Shown: piece by piece, positions 27,428-36,442 of the stretch
How the letters are laid out: each line of letters begins with the position of its first letter
How positions within the stretch are numbered: the stretch's first letter is position 1
Source: Alphaproteobacteria bacterium
GTDB taxonomy: Bacteria; Pseudomonadota; Alphaproteobacteria; Sphingomonadales; Emcibacteraceae
NCBI GenBank assembly: GCA_013152755.1
Contig: JAADFR010000138.1
Span: 1 to 51,541, forward strand
DNA: 51,541 nt
Reading direction: 5' to 3'
Notes under the pieces: model-generated
The model's database searches: none
Told to the model about the DNA's origin: nothing
What the model saw: only the letters and a program-made list of their open reading frames with translations
Position numbers and translations under genes: made by a program

Positions 27428-28972
27428 ATGTTCGGGAAAGCTTATCTCATCGCCTCTGGCCTGTTGGCACTGGCCCTGTCAGCATTTTCGGCCCCTGCGC
27501 TGGCCGATGGCAAGACCTTGGTCAATGACTATTGCACCGCCTGCCATGCTGAAAATGACACCGGCGGTCTTGCCCGCATATCAGAGGTTCGCAAAACGCC
27601 CGAAGGCTGGGACATGACCATATTCCGTATGGAACATCTGCACGGGCTGGAGCTTGACGGCGATGAACGTCAGGCCATCATTAAATATCTGGCCGCTGAA
27701 AACGGCTTGGCGCCCTCGGAAGCAGCCCCCTTTCGCTATGTTCTTGAACAGCGGGCCCATTTCGTTGACAGCGCGGTGAATGATGACCTGGACGCGCTGT
27801 GCGGACGGTGCCATACCAATGCCCGTTACGGCCTTCAACGGCGAACGGAAACGGACTGGCTAAAGCATATGCATTTCCATATCGGGCAGTTCCCGTCCCT
27901 TGAATATCAGGCCCGCTCCCGTGACCGCCATTGGTGGAAAGAGGTCACCACGACGACCTATAAAGAGCTGGCCAAACTATATCCGTTCCAAACCGCCGCA
28001 TGGGATGTATGGAAAGCCGCCAAGCCCACAAATCCGGTGGGCGAATGGCGGGTTACCGGCCATCGTCCGGGGACAGGCGACTATGAAGGAACCCTGCGCA
28101 TTTCCCGTGACGGGGATCAATATAGCGCCGTCTATGACCTGCGCGGCATGGATGGTAAAAAGCTGTCCGGTGACAGCAAGGCCATCATCTATACCGGGTA
28201 TGAATGGCGCGGCTCCGGCGTCCTGAACGGCATTGACACACGCGAGGTCTATGCCCTGTCAGAAGACGGCAACAGAATGACGGGCCGCTGGTATCAGGCC
28301 GACCATTATGACATAGGCGGCGAATTTCAGGCGGTCCGCATGGACGGCGCAGAAGCACAAGTTCTGCTTAAATCCTCTGACTTTATCCGCGCGGGTCAAC
28401 ACAAAAAAATAACCCTCTATGGCACCAATCTGACAGGAAAAGTCAAGGCTGATAAAGGGCTTGACCTGAAAATCATTGACCAGAATTCTACTACTGTCAC
28501 ATTGGACATTGGGGCAGATAAAAATATAACCCCCGGCAGCTATCACGTCGCTGTGGGACAAGCGGAAACAACGCTCATTGTTTATGATAAGATTGACAGA
28601 ATACGCATCGTACCCGACTGGACCATTGCCCGGGTCGGCGGCGGTAATACCCCGCCGGTCACCGCCCAGTTTGAGGCCGTGGCCTATATGAAGGGTGATG
28701 TGAAAATCGGCATCATGCCCGCCAAATGGCAGGCCGCCAATTTTAACGAAGACGCCGAACAGATGAAGGATGTGGAATTTGCCGGACATATTGATCAGAA
28801 TGGCCGCTTTATGCCCGCCGGAGCTGGCCCCAACAAGGCCCGTAAATATGCCACCAATAACGCCGGAAATCTGAGTATTATCGCCACCATAACCGAAGAT
28901 GGCCGCGCCATTTCCGGCAAGGCCCAGTTGATCGTAACCGTACAACGCTGGAACACACCGCCCATACGGTAA
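27428..28972 (+). CDS. qhpA: quinohemoprotein amine dehydrogenase alpha subunit (diheme cytochrome c)
   Basis: This is the large subunit of the periplasmic quinohemoprotein amine dehydrogenase, 514 residues. Residues 1-26 are a signal peptide ending ALA. Two heme c motifs, CTACH (36-40) and CGRCH (125-129), carry electrons away from the CTQ cofactor of the gamma subunit. The beta-rich domains seen in the Paracoccus and Pseudomonas structures follow (EWRVTGHRPGTGDYEGT and later Ig-like segments). ATG 27428 gives a clean signal peptide. It starts the order qhpA-qhpD-qhpC-qhpB, with 14 bases to qhpD. Confidence 0.95.
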   Translation: MFGKAYLIASGLLALALSAFSAPALADGKTLVNDYCTACHAENDTGGLARISEVRKTPEGWDMTIFRMEHLHGLELDGDERQAIIKYLAAENGLAPSEAAPFRYVLEQRAHFVDSAVNDDLDALCGRCHTNARYGLQRRTETDWLKHMHFHIGQFPSLEYQARSRDRHWWKEVTTTTYKELAKLYPFQTAAWDVWKAAKPTNPVGEWRVTGHRPGTGDYEGTLRISRDGDQYSAVYDLRGMDGKKLSGDSKAIIYTGYEWRGSGVLNGIDTREVYALSEDGNRMTGRWYQADHYDIGGEFQAVRMDGAEAQVLLKSSDFIRAGQHKKITLYGTNLTGKVKADKGLDLKIIDQNSTTVTLDIGADKNITPGSYHVAVGQAETTLIVYDKIDRIRIVPDWTIARVGGGNTPPVTAQFEAVAYMKGDVKIGIMPAKWQAANFNEDAEQMKDVEFAGHIDQNGRFMPAGAGPNKARKYATNNAGNLSIIATITEDGRAISGKAQLIVTVQRWNTPPIR

Positions 28973-28986
28973 GAACAGGAAACTAG

Positions 28987-30459
28987 ATGACCGCAGGACT
29001 GCATTTTATCGCCAAAAACGCCCATGACGTCACCGTAGGGGACAAGCGGGTGTTATTTCATATCCCAACCACATCCCTGTTTGATCTGGATGAGGTCTCC
29101 GGCGATGTGCTTGACCTGTTCAAGGAAAAGAAAACCGTCAGCCGGGCCGATATGGAGGAACGCTTCAAGGGCCGCTATTCCCCGGACCGCCTGCTGGAGG
29201 TGGTTGAGGATTTTCTGGAGATGGATATTGTCGAGGGCGAAGCCCCCATCCGCCCCGATTATGGCAAGATTAAAATAGAGAATTATCCCCTCAGCACCAT
29301 CATTTTAAATGTGAATACGGGCTGTAATCTGGGGTGCAGCTATTGTTACAAAGAGGATCTGACCACGCCGGCCAAGGGTGACCTGATGGGCTTTGACGTG
29401 GCGAAAAAATCCATTGACCTGTTGCTGAAAGAAGGCAAGAGCCGGGACCGGGTCAATGTGGTATTTTTCGGCGGCGAACCGCTGAGCAATATGCCCCTGA
29501 TCAAGGCCGCCGTGGATTATGCGGAAAAGCGGTGTGCCGACGAAGGTAAGAAGGTTGATTTCTCCATCACCACCAACGCCACCCTGCTGACCGAAAACAT
29601 AATTGATTATATGAACGATCATAAATTCGGCATTGCGGTCAGCATGGACGGGCCGAAAGCCATTCACGATAAAAACCGCAAGACCATCGGCGGCAAAGGC
29701 ACCTATGATGTGGTCTCCAAAAAGGCCCGCATGTTGCTGGACCGCTATACCGCCCGGCCTGTGGGCGCGCGGGTGACATTGACCGCCGGGATCACCGATG
29801 TGGTCGGCATCCATGACCATCTGAAATATGACCTTGGTTTTGCGGAAGTAGGCTTTGCCCCGGTAACATCGGGGGATATTTCTCTGTTCAACCTGAGCAA
29901 CGAAGAACTCCATGAGGTGTTTCAGAATATGCGGGCATTGGGTGAGGATTATCTGGTAAAGGCTCTGGAAGGCCGCAATAACGGCTTTTCCAACATGCAT
30001 CAGATGATGACCGACCTTTATGAAGGCACCAAAAAGGCCCTGCCCTGCGGCGCGGGCATCGGCCTTCTGGCCGTGGACCACGAAGGCGGGCTGAACCTGT
30101 GTCACCGCTTTACCGGATCAGATATAGAAACTTATGGTAATGTGGATAGCGGCATCAAAAAGAAGGAACTGGGAGAATTTCTGGAAAGCCGGGCCGACCG
30201 GGACGGCACATGGTGTGATAGCTGCCGTATCCGCAACCTCTGTTCCGGGGGCTGTTATCATGAATCCTACGCCACTTACGACGATATTCACAAACCCACC
30301 TATCACTATTGCGACCTTATGCGCGACTGGATTGATTTCGGCATCACGGTCTATACCCGCATCCTGAATAAGAACCCCGGCTTCTTTGAACAGCATGTGA
30401 GCCCGCGCACCCTGCTTAACACAGGCCGCACCTATAATCCGCTTGATATGGGAAAATGA
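28987..30459 (+). CDS. qhpD: radical SAM peptide maturase for the amine dehydrogenase gamma subunit
   Basis: A 490-residue radical SAM/SPASM protein that forms the intra-peptide Cys-to-Asp/Glu thioether bridges in the gamma subunit before export. Cys113, Cys117 and Cys120 (CNLGCSYC) bind the AdoMet 4Fe-4S cluster. FFGGEPLSN follows. The C-terminal SPASM part has CGAGIG, LCHRF and [14 protein letters not shown] for auxiliary clusters. It lies between qhpA and qhpC and its stop is one base before the qhpC ATG, so enzyme and substrate peptide are made together. Confidence 0.95.
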   Translation: MTAGLHFIAKNAHDVTVGDKRVLFHIPTTSLFDLDEVSGDVLDLFKEKKTVSRADMEERFKGRYSPDRLLEVVEDFLEMDIVEGEAPIRPDYGKIKIENYPLSTIILNVNTGCNLGCSYCYKEDLTTPAKGDLMGFDVAKKSIDLLLKEGKSRDRVNVVFFGGEPLSNMPLIKAAVDYAEKRCADEGKKVDFSITTNATLLTENIIDYMNDHKFGIAVSMDGPKAIHDKNRKTIGGKGTYDVVSKKARMLLDRYTARPVGARVTLTAGITDVVGIHDHLKYDLGFAEVGFAPVTSGDISLFNLSNEELHEVFQNMRALGEDYLVKALEGRNNGFSNMHQMMTDLYEGTKKALPCGAGIGLLAVDHEGGLNLCHRFTGSDIETYGNVDSGIKKKELGEFLESRADRDGTWCDSCRIRNLCSGGCYHESYATYDDIHKPTYHYCDLMRDWIDFGITVYTRILNKNPGFFEQHVSPRTLLNTGRTYNPLDMGK

Positions 30460-30460
30460 C

Positions 30461-30778
30461 ATGAAACATTTAAAACCGATCAATCTGAAAGCCCATGCCT
30501 TGCACAGCAGTCCGGCGGATGAACGCCGTGAGGTGTTCGCCATGCAGACCGTGGCGGGCTGTGCCTCTACCATGGACCCCGGCTGGGAAGTGGATGCGTT
30601 CGGCGGTGTGGCGTCCCTCTGTCAGCCTATGGAGGCGGACCTCTATGGCTGTTCCGACCCCTGCTGGTGGCCGGCGCAGGTGCCCGATGTGATGAATACA
30701 TATCCTGACTGGGATCTGGACAAGGCCAATGCCGGGGCGGACTGGCGCAAGCTGAACAATGTTTTCCCCAAGCGTTAA
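30461..30778 (+). CDS. qhpC: quinohemoprotein amine dehydrogenase gamma subunit (CTQ-bearing peptide)
   Basis: A 105-residue precursor of the catalytic subunit. Residues 1-27 or 28 form the leader; the mature part begins near MQTVAGC. Taking mature numbering as precursor minus 27, the bridge pairs known from Paracoccus fall on Cys34-Glu43, Cys54-Asp60 and Cys68-Asp76. The CTQ cofactor pair falls on Cys64-Trp70. All are present, so this gene encodes a fully competent substrate for QhpD. The [14 protein letters not shown] core is almost invariant in the family. The start ATG 30461 directly follows the qhpD stop. Confidence 0.96.
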   Translation: MKHLKPINLKAHALHSSPADERREVFAMQTVAGCASTMDPGWEVDAFGGVASLCQPMEADLYGCSDPCWWPAQVPDVMNTYPDWDLDKANAGADWRKLNNVFPKR

Positions 30779-30791
30779 ACAGGACAAAATA

Positions 30792-31892
30792 ATGCGCAAA
30801 ATAATTTTCTTTCTGGCTTTCTTTTCCCTGCTCATCACCGGAGCCGTTGCGGAAGACCGCGAATATCTGATCACCGGTTCAAAGCCCGGCTATATCCATA
30901 TTCTGGATATGAAAAAACAGGCAGTCGTCCGCAGCCACAAAGTGCCAAATTCCGGCCATACCATTTTTTCCTTCACCCCTGCGCCCGATGGCAAGGTCGT
31001 CTATGTGCTGACCAACCGCATGAAATCCATTTCCGGCATTGATGTTGATACGGGGGAGCAGGTTTTCCGGGCCGATTTTGTTGAGGGCGACATCCGCCGT
31101 CAGGCCTTCTTCGCCTTTGATGTCAGCCGGGACGGGAAAGAGCTTTATGTCTATCAGCTGTCCACCCGGATCATGCTGTCGGAATACCGCCAACTACCCA
31201 CCCGGATTGCGGTGTATAATACCGCTGACGGATTAAATGCCAAACCGGTCCGCAGTTTTGAAGCCCCGCGCCGTATCCATATGCTGATGAAATCAACCGA
31301 TGATAAATGGCTTTATGCGGCGGGTTTTGACATCTATAAAATGAACCCGCAAACGGGCGAGATTGTCGAAACCCTGCCCCTGCGCAACTGGACCCTTAAA
31401 AATCGCTCCTTGCCCGATGTGCTGGATTTCTGGCCATTGTGGGATCAGACGGATATATTCTCAACCCCTGTTTATTCGGTCAAAACCGACAAGGCGCCCG
31501 ATGACCCGGCGGCCTATAAAACAGGCCTGCTGACCCTTGACCTGAGCACCGGGAAATATGACATCAATGATTTTGAGAATACGTCGGTACTGATTTTCTC
31601 CACTGTCATCAGCCCGGACAGAAAACACGCCTTTGGGACCTATACCCAATTGAGCCGTATTGACCTGAACAGTCATAAATTAACCGGGCGCATTGATCAG
31701 GATCATACCTATTACGCCATAAATATTGCCAAGGATGGCAAGGAAGTCTATGTGGGCGGAGCCGCCTGTGATGTGGCAACCTATGATACAGTGACCCTCA
31801 AGAAAACCGGCCAGATATTCCTGCCCAAAGGATGCGGCGACCAAAGCACCGCCTCATTCCGCATAATCCACCGGGCGGCCCTTACGCCGTAA
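30792..31892 (+). CDS. qhpB: quinohemoprotein amine dehydrogenase beta subunit (YVTN propeller)
   Basis: A 366-residue periplasmic beta-propeller subunit that packs on the gamma subunit. Residues 1-20 are a signal peptide (IIFFLAFFSLLITGAVA). The propeller shows repeats such as KVVYVLTNRMKSISGIDVDTG, KELYVYQLS and KEVYVGGAACDVATYD, as in methylamine dehydrogenase heavy chains. ATG 30792 is preferred over 30759 because it gives the signal peptide and lies after the qhpC stop. It is the last qhp gene here. Its 3' end overlaps the convergent gene by 11 bases. Confidence 0.93.
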   Translation: MRKIIFFLAFFSLLITGAVAEDREYLITGSKPGYIHILDMKKQAVVRSHKVPNSGHTIFSFTPAPDGKVVYVLTNRMKSISGIDVDTGEQVFRADFVEGDIRRQAFFAFDVSRDGKELYVYQLSTRIMLSEYRQLPTRIAVYNTADGLNAKPVRSFEAPRRIHMLMKSTDDKWLYAAGFDIYKMNPQTGEIVETLPLRNWTLKNRSLPDVLDFWPLWDQTDIFSTPVYSVKTDKAPDDPAAYKTGLLTLDLSTGKYDINDFENTSVLIFSTVISPDRKHAFGTYTQLSRIDLNSHKLTGRIDQDHTYYAINIAKDGKEVYVGGAACDVATYDTVTLKKTGQIFLPKGCGDQSTASFRIIHRAALTP

Positions 31893-32586
31893 CATTAACC
31901 GGGGCAGGTTGATTGTTATCGTCTTCTGAATGAGATTCCGTATCACTTTCCACTTCTTCCACGTCGCCATTGTCATCACCGTCACCGCCGCCCTTCAAGG
32001 CCGCAAGCAGGTCGGTGGTCTTCAAGACAAATTCGCGCAAAGTTTCAAGTTTTGATACCAGTTCGATAAAATTGGTCAAATCCTTGTTGATCAGCGTGGT
32101 TGAATTTTTCTGCTGGAAGAAATCATTTACCTGTTGACGGGCGGTGCGTACCTCATCCCGGGCAGTTGGGTCCAAAGTCCCTAGCGGTTTATCGGTTCCT
32201 CTTGCTGAATTTAATGCCCCGACCAGCTTGAATAACCTTTTGGCGACCTTATCGGTCAAGCCATTATTATCCCTTAATTCCTTGATCAGGCCTTTCAGCG
32301 CATCTTCAATGCCCTTGGCCCGGGTATTGTCATTGGCCGGCGGCGTCGTCGGCGCAGTTGCGTCAATGGTATTTTCCGCCGCAAGAAAGCCCGTGGTGAC
32401 GTTAATCGCCGTAACCGAAAGCGACAGGGTCACCGCAGAACTATAGCTCGCCGTTTGCTGACCATCCGCAGAGGTCACCTGAAACTGATTGGTTTTGGAA
32501 TAGCTGAAATTGGCCTGAAAATACTGTACCTGCGCGAAGCTGCCCACCGTGGACTGGGCACCGCTATTTATGCCGGGTAATGACAT
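31882..32586 (-). CDS. conserved-looking protein of unknown function
   Basis: A 234-residue protein that I do not recognise. It has no signal peptide. Residues 1-70 are rich in Ser, Thr, Gln and Phe and look beta-structured (VQYFQANFSYSKTNQFQVTS, SSAVTLSLSVTAINV). Residues about 85-200 are helical and charged (GIEDALKGLIKELRDNNG, FIELVSKLETLREFVLKT). The last 35 residues are a very acidic, disordered tail after a GGGDGDDNGD turn. The non-polar start and helical middle are reminiscent of DUF5610/flagellar- or export-associated proteins, but this is only an impression. It is convergent with qhpB, overlapping it by 11 bases, and GAGAAAAGGA lies just upstream of its ATG. Confidence 0.6.
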   Translation of the reverse strand: MSLPGINSGAQSTVGSFAQVQYFQANFSYSKTNQFQVTSADGQQTASYSSAVTLSLSVTAINVTTGFLAAENTIDATAPTTPPANDNTRAKGIEDALKGLIKELRDNNGLTDKVAKRLFKLVGALNSARGTDKPLGTLDPTARDEVRTARQQVNDFFQQKNSTTLINKDLTNFIELVSKLETLREFVLKTTDLLAALKGGGDGDDNGDVEEVESDTESHSEDDNNQPAPVNVTA

Positions 32587-32722
32587 GTCCTTTTCTCCTG
32601 CTGTTCTGCAAGTTATATGCGCTTTTTACGCAAGCGAAAATCATGGGGTAAAATGGTTAAGTAAGTATTAACGCATGTGTAAACATAAGAATATGTCCAT
32701 ATAAATTTCACGTTAAAGTGAT

Positions 32723-32783
32723 TTGGGGTGCCTTCATATTAACCATATAGTTGAGTAATCAAATAAATTTTATTTGATTACTC
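32723..32783 (+). promoter_or_regulatory. promoter with 31-base perfect palindrome before the second TonB receptor
   Basis: TTGGGG (32723-32728), 17 bases and TATAGT (32746-32751) are a plausible promoter. Immediately downstream, 32753-32783 is a perfect inverted repeat with 15-base arms (GAGTAATCAAATAAA and its complement) around a single T. It ends 23 bases before the receptor ATG. It covers the expected transcription start, so a repressor site is likely. The core TTGATTACT recurs at 35806-35814. Confidence 0.62.
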
Positions 32784-32806
32784 TACACCAAACGAAGGAA
32801 AATCCT

Positions 32807-35704
32807 ATGCACCAAAAAACAATCAAAAACCACCGCAAATACAGATATTTGGGCAGCGCATCGGCCCTGGCCTTTGCCTTAACCATGATCGCACCCACTC
32901 AAAGTGCCTTTGCCGCCGATGGCGAAGCCACCCTTGAAGAAGTAATCGTCACAGGCTCCCGCATCCGTCAGGACCCGTTAAAGGCCAAATCTCCCGTACA
33001 GATTTTAACATCCGATGACATCAAGGAATCCGGGCAGGTTTCGGTTGCAGACTTCCTGCAAAGGCTGCCCATATCCGGGTCAGCCAATAACCGGTCCAAC
33101 AACTCCTCCGGTAATCTTGGGTTTCCACCTGACGGGTCCGGCATTGGTGCCGGGTCATCCCAAATCGACCTACGTAATCTTACCGCCAAGCGGGTGCTGG
33201 TTCTCGTGGATGGTAAAAGATGGATACGCGGCTCCTCCGCCTCCGGTGTATCTGGTGCGGTGGATTTGAACACGATCCCCATTGGCATCATAAAAACCAT
33301 AGAAGTCTTGCAGGACGGGGCCTCGGTTATTTATGGCTCTGATGCCATTGCCGGGGTGGTTAACATCAAAACCCGGGACGATTATGACGGATTCCGGGGC
33401 AGTGCCTATTACGGCCTGTATGAACAGGGCGACGGCAACACCCAGGAATATGACCTGAGCTTTGGGGCAAAAAGTGACCGGGGACGGCTCATTGTTGACC
33501 TGAGCTATACCAAGCAGGGTGCCGTTGAAGCCCGGGACAGGGCCATATCCGCCTTCGCCATCCCCATTGAAAACCTGGGGGCCTCTTCCGGTACACCGCA
33601 AGGCCGTTTCCTATTTCAGGACGGATCGAACCTTGACGGCCTGAATATCACCCCTGACGCCGGCACCGGACCCATTCCCACCTTTGACCCGCTGAACCCC
33701 ACCGGGCCAAATTCGGATTTTCATAATTTTACCATCAATGACCGATTTAACTTCTCCCCCTTTAACAAGCTGCTCACCCCCAGCGAGCGGGTAAATGTTT
33801 TTATCAAGGGTGAATATGACATCACCGATGACATTACCTACCGGGCCATTGCCTCCTTTAACAACCGACAATCCGTCAGTCAGGCCGCGCCGGAACCCCT
33901 GTTCCTCGGCCCGGATGCCGGGGCCGGTTTCTGGCTTGATAATATTGTCATTCCGGCGAACCAGCCTTTTAATCCGTTCGGTGTTCAACTAGATAGCAGT
34001 AACATTGTCTTTTTTGGCCGCAGACCTGTCGAAGCCGGACCGCGTATCTTTGAGCAGAATGTGGATACATGGTATATATCCAACACACTGGACGGTTCCG
34101 TTAAATTTGGCAAACGGAATTTCTTCTGGGATGTGACCGCCACCTTTGCCCAAAATCAGGCCTCACAAGTGAAACGCGGTGCCTTTAATGCCCGCCGGAT
34201 CAGCGACGCCCTTGGTGACCCAGATGCCTGTGCGGCTATTCCGGGCTGTGTCCCGCTGAACTTCTTTGGTGGTGCGGGAACCATAACCCGGGAAATGCTG
34301 GATTTCATTACCTTCACCCAAAAAGACCAAAGCCGTCAGGAATTATTTAACCTGTTGGCCAATGTATCCGGTGAGGTCGCAGACCTGCCCGCAGGCCCGG
34401 TTGGCATCGCCTTTGGCGTTGAATACCGCGAAGAAATCGGCTCTTTCACACCGGATTCTGTGGTTTCCGGCGGCGAGACAGCGGGCGTTCCGGCAAGCCC
34501 GACCGCAGGACGGGTCGAGGCAACCGAGTTTTACGGTGAAATTAATATTCCCGTCTTGAGCGATATGGATTTTGTCAAAAGCTTTGATGTCAACGCGGCG
34601 GTGCGCTATTCAGACTATAATACCTCCGGCAGTTCAACCGTCTTTAAATTCGGTGCCGTCTGGCAGATCAATGATGACCTGACCTTCCGGGGTAACTGGT
34701 CCGAAGGATTCCGCGCGCCCAACATTGGTGAGCTATTCAATACCGGATCCCGATTTGACAGCACCATCACCGACCCGTGCGACACGGTGGCCAATACATC
34801 GGTTCCGGCAAATTGCGCCACCCTTGGCGTGCCTGCCGACCATCAGCAACCAAATTCACAGATCAGCGTCACCACGGGCGGCAATCCCAACCTGACCCCA
34901 GAAACCTCAAAAACCTTTACCCTTGGCGTAACCTATAGCCCGGCTGATTTTGCGGACTCCATAGGACTTGCGGGCATTACCTTTGAGGTTAACTATTACG
35001 ACATATCCGTGAATGATACTATTCAGGCACCAAATGCCTCTGATGTTCTGGAGGGTTGTGTTACAACATTAAATCCGCTGTTTTGTGATAATGTAAACCG
35101 TACCAGTTCCGGCACGGTCACCCGTATTGACGGTATCCTAACCAATATTGCCGGTATTGACACCAACGGTCTGGACTGGTCCATCACAGCAGAAACTCAG
35201 GACGCCAGTTGGGGTCAAATTCGTGTTAAATGGGTTAATACTCACCTGTTTAATTATACGGAATCTGTTCTTGGGATTGACGGCAACCTCATCATAACCG
35301 ATCGGGTTGGCACTGAACTTGGATCTCCGGAAAGGGCCTTTGTCAAGTTCAAATCCTCCTTGTTCATGGATTGGACACGCAATGAATTTACCGTCGGACT
35401 AACAGGTCGTTATATCAGCGGTGTTGATGAAGCATGCGGTGGCACAACAGGCGGCTTCGGGTTCTTCCAAAATTGCTCAAACGGCGAAGCTGGCAACCGT
35501 CTGGACAGCGTCTTCTATGCCGATGCTCAATTCTCCTACACGCCGGAAGCCTTTGACGAGAAAGTATCCTTTACTTTCGGCATTCAAAACTTTCTGGATG
35601 AGGACACACCGCTTTGTACAAGCTGTGACCTGAACAACTTTGAGGGTACTATCCATCAGATACCGGGCCGTTTCTTCTTTGGTCGCATCGCCTTCAAGCT
35701 TTAA
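32807..35704 (+). CDS. TonB-dependent outer-membrane receptor (large)
   Basis: A 965-residue receptor. It has a signal peptide (residues about 1-37, ending SAFAA), a TonB box at TLEEVIVTGSRIRQ, and a plug with VLVLVDGKRW and ASVIYGSDAIAGVVN. The barrel has GNWSEGFRAPNIGELF and NPNLTPETSKTFTLGVTY, and the C-terminus IAFKL is unusual for ending in Leu rather than Phe. A strong terminator follows at 35725. No transport partner is adjacent, but its promoter palindrome resembles that of the TetR-RND operon downstream. The ligand is unknown. Confidence 0.9.
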   Translation: MHQKTIKNHRKYRYLGSASALAFALTMIAPTQSAFAADGEATLEEVIVTGSRIRQDPLKAKSPVQILTSDDIKESGQVSVADFLQRLPISGSANNRSNNSSGNLGFPPDGSGIGAGSSQIDLRNLTAKRVLVLVDGKRWIRGSSASGVSGAVDLNTIPIGIIKTIEVLQDGASVIYGSDAIAGVVNIKTRDDYDGFRGSAYYGLYEQGDGNTQEYDLSFGAKSDRGRLIVDLSYTKQGAVEARDRAISAFAIPIENLGASSGTPQGRFLFQDGSNLDGLNITPDAGTGPIPTFDPLNPTGPNSDFHNFTINDRFNFSPFNKLLTPSERVNVFIKGEYDITDDITYRAIASFNNRQSVSQAAPEPLFLGPDAGAGFWLDNIVIPANQPFNPFGVQLDSSNIVFFGRRPVEAGPRIFEQNVDTWYISNTLDGSVKFGKRNFFWDVTATFAQNQASQVKRGAFNARRISDALGDPDACAAIPGCVPLNFFGGAGTITREMLDFITFTQKDQSRQELFNLLANVSGEVADLPAGPVGIAFGVEYREEIGSFTPDSVVSGGETAGVPASPTAGRVEATEFYGEINIPVLSDMDFVKSFDVNAAVRYSDYNTSGSSTVFKFGAVWQINDDLTFRGNWSEGFRAPNIGELFNTGSRFDSTITDPCDTVANTSVPANCATLGVPADHQQPNSQISVTTGGNPNLTPETSKTFTLGVTYSPADFADSIGLAGITFEVNYYDISVNDTIQAPNASDVLEGCVTTLNPLFCDNVNRTSSGTVTRIDGILTNIAGIDTNGLDWSITAETQDASWGQIRVKWVNTHLFNYTESVLGIDGNLIITDRVGTELGSPERAFVKFKSSLFMDWTRNEFTVGLTGRYISGVDEACGGTTGGFGFFQNCSNGEAGNRLDSVFYADAQFSYTPEAFDEKVSFTFGIQNFLDEDTPLCTSCDLNNFEGTIHQIPGRFFFGRIAFKL

Positions 35705-35724
35705 AATACAGGCGTAACCTAATC

Positions 35725-35756
35725 GGGCGGCTTCGAAAGGGGCCGCCCTTTTTTTT
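35725..35756 (+). terminator. Rho-independent terminator after the TonB receptor
   Basis: GGGCGGC and GCCGCCC form a 7-base GC stem with a 10-base loop, followed by eight T. It lies 21 bases after the receptor stop and isolates it from the TetR operon. Confidence 0.9.
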
Positions 35757-35772
35757 ATGGGTAATTTACAGG

Positions 35773-35818
35773 TTGACATTCAGGGACATCTTTATTAGAT
35801 AGTAATTGATTACTATCT
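35773..35818 (+). promoter_or_regulatory. palindromic operator before the TetR-RND operon
   Basis: AGATAGTAAT and ATTACTATCT are perfect inverted arms around TG (35797-35818), 12 bases before the TetR ATG. A consensus -35 box TTGACA lies at 35773-35778, placing the palindrome over the -10/start region. Autoregulation by the TetR protein is the natural reading. Confidence 0.65.
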
Positions 35819-35830
35819 TTGGAATTAAAA

Positions 35831-36442
35831 ATGACCATGACCCGAAAAAAAATGCCCGCTAAAATGCGTCGTTCTGTAACTATCGAAGCCGTGTTGGATA
35901 TTGCCGCCCGGCAAAATCCCCGCGACATTACGACCGCCGCCATAGCCCAACATATGAATGTGACACAGGGCGCCCTGTTCCGTCATTTTGACAATAAGGA
36001 AAGCCTCTGGCAGGCGGTGATGGAGTGGATTGAGGTCAATCTGTTTAAAAGAGTGGATCAGGCCGCCAATGAGGCCCCGACACCGATGGCCGCCTTGCAA
36101 GCCGTCTATATGGCCCATATTGACTTTGTCCGCACCCATCCGGGTGTCCCGCGCATCATGTTCGGTGAATTACAGCGTTCTGAAAATACCAAAGCCAAGC
36201 GGCAGGCCGGGGGGGTGCTCAAAAAATATGGTGCCCGTGTCACGACCCTGATTGATGCTGCCCGAGAAAAGGGTGAAATTGACCCGGCGGTTGATACGGC
36301 CTCTGCCCGTATATTGTTTATCGGCAGCATACAGGCCCTGGTCATACAATCCCTGCTGGTGGCCAAAGATATTGAAAATATTACCGAGAAAGCGGCGGGT
36401 GTCTATGACATCTATCGCCGGGGGATAGAGGTGAAAAGATGA
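35831..36442 (+). CDS. TetR-family transcriptional regulator
   Basis: A 203-residue repressor. The N-terminal helix-turn-helix is ITTAAIAQHMNVTQGALFRHFDNKESLW (residues about 34-61), and a helical ligand domain follows with a C-terminal TetR_C-like region (GEIDPAVDTASARILFIGSIQAL). ATG 35831 was used; a TTG at 35819 inside the operator is less likely. It overlaps the membrane fusion gene by 4 bases (ATGA), so it is the first gene of the RND operon and probably controls it through the palindrome just upstream. Confidence 0.88.
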   Translation: MTMTRKKMPAKMRRSVTIEAVLDIAARQNPRDITTAAIAQHMNVTQGALFRHFDNKESLWQAVMEWIEVNLFKRVDQAANEAPTPMAALQAVYMAHIDFVRTHPGVPRIMFGELQRSENTKAKRQAGGVLKKYGARVTTLIDAAREKGEIDPAVDTASARILFIGSIQALVIQSLLVAKDIENITEKAAGVYDIYRRGIEVKR

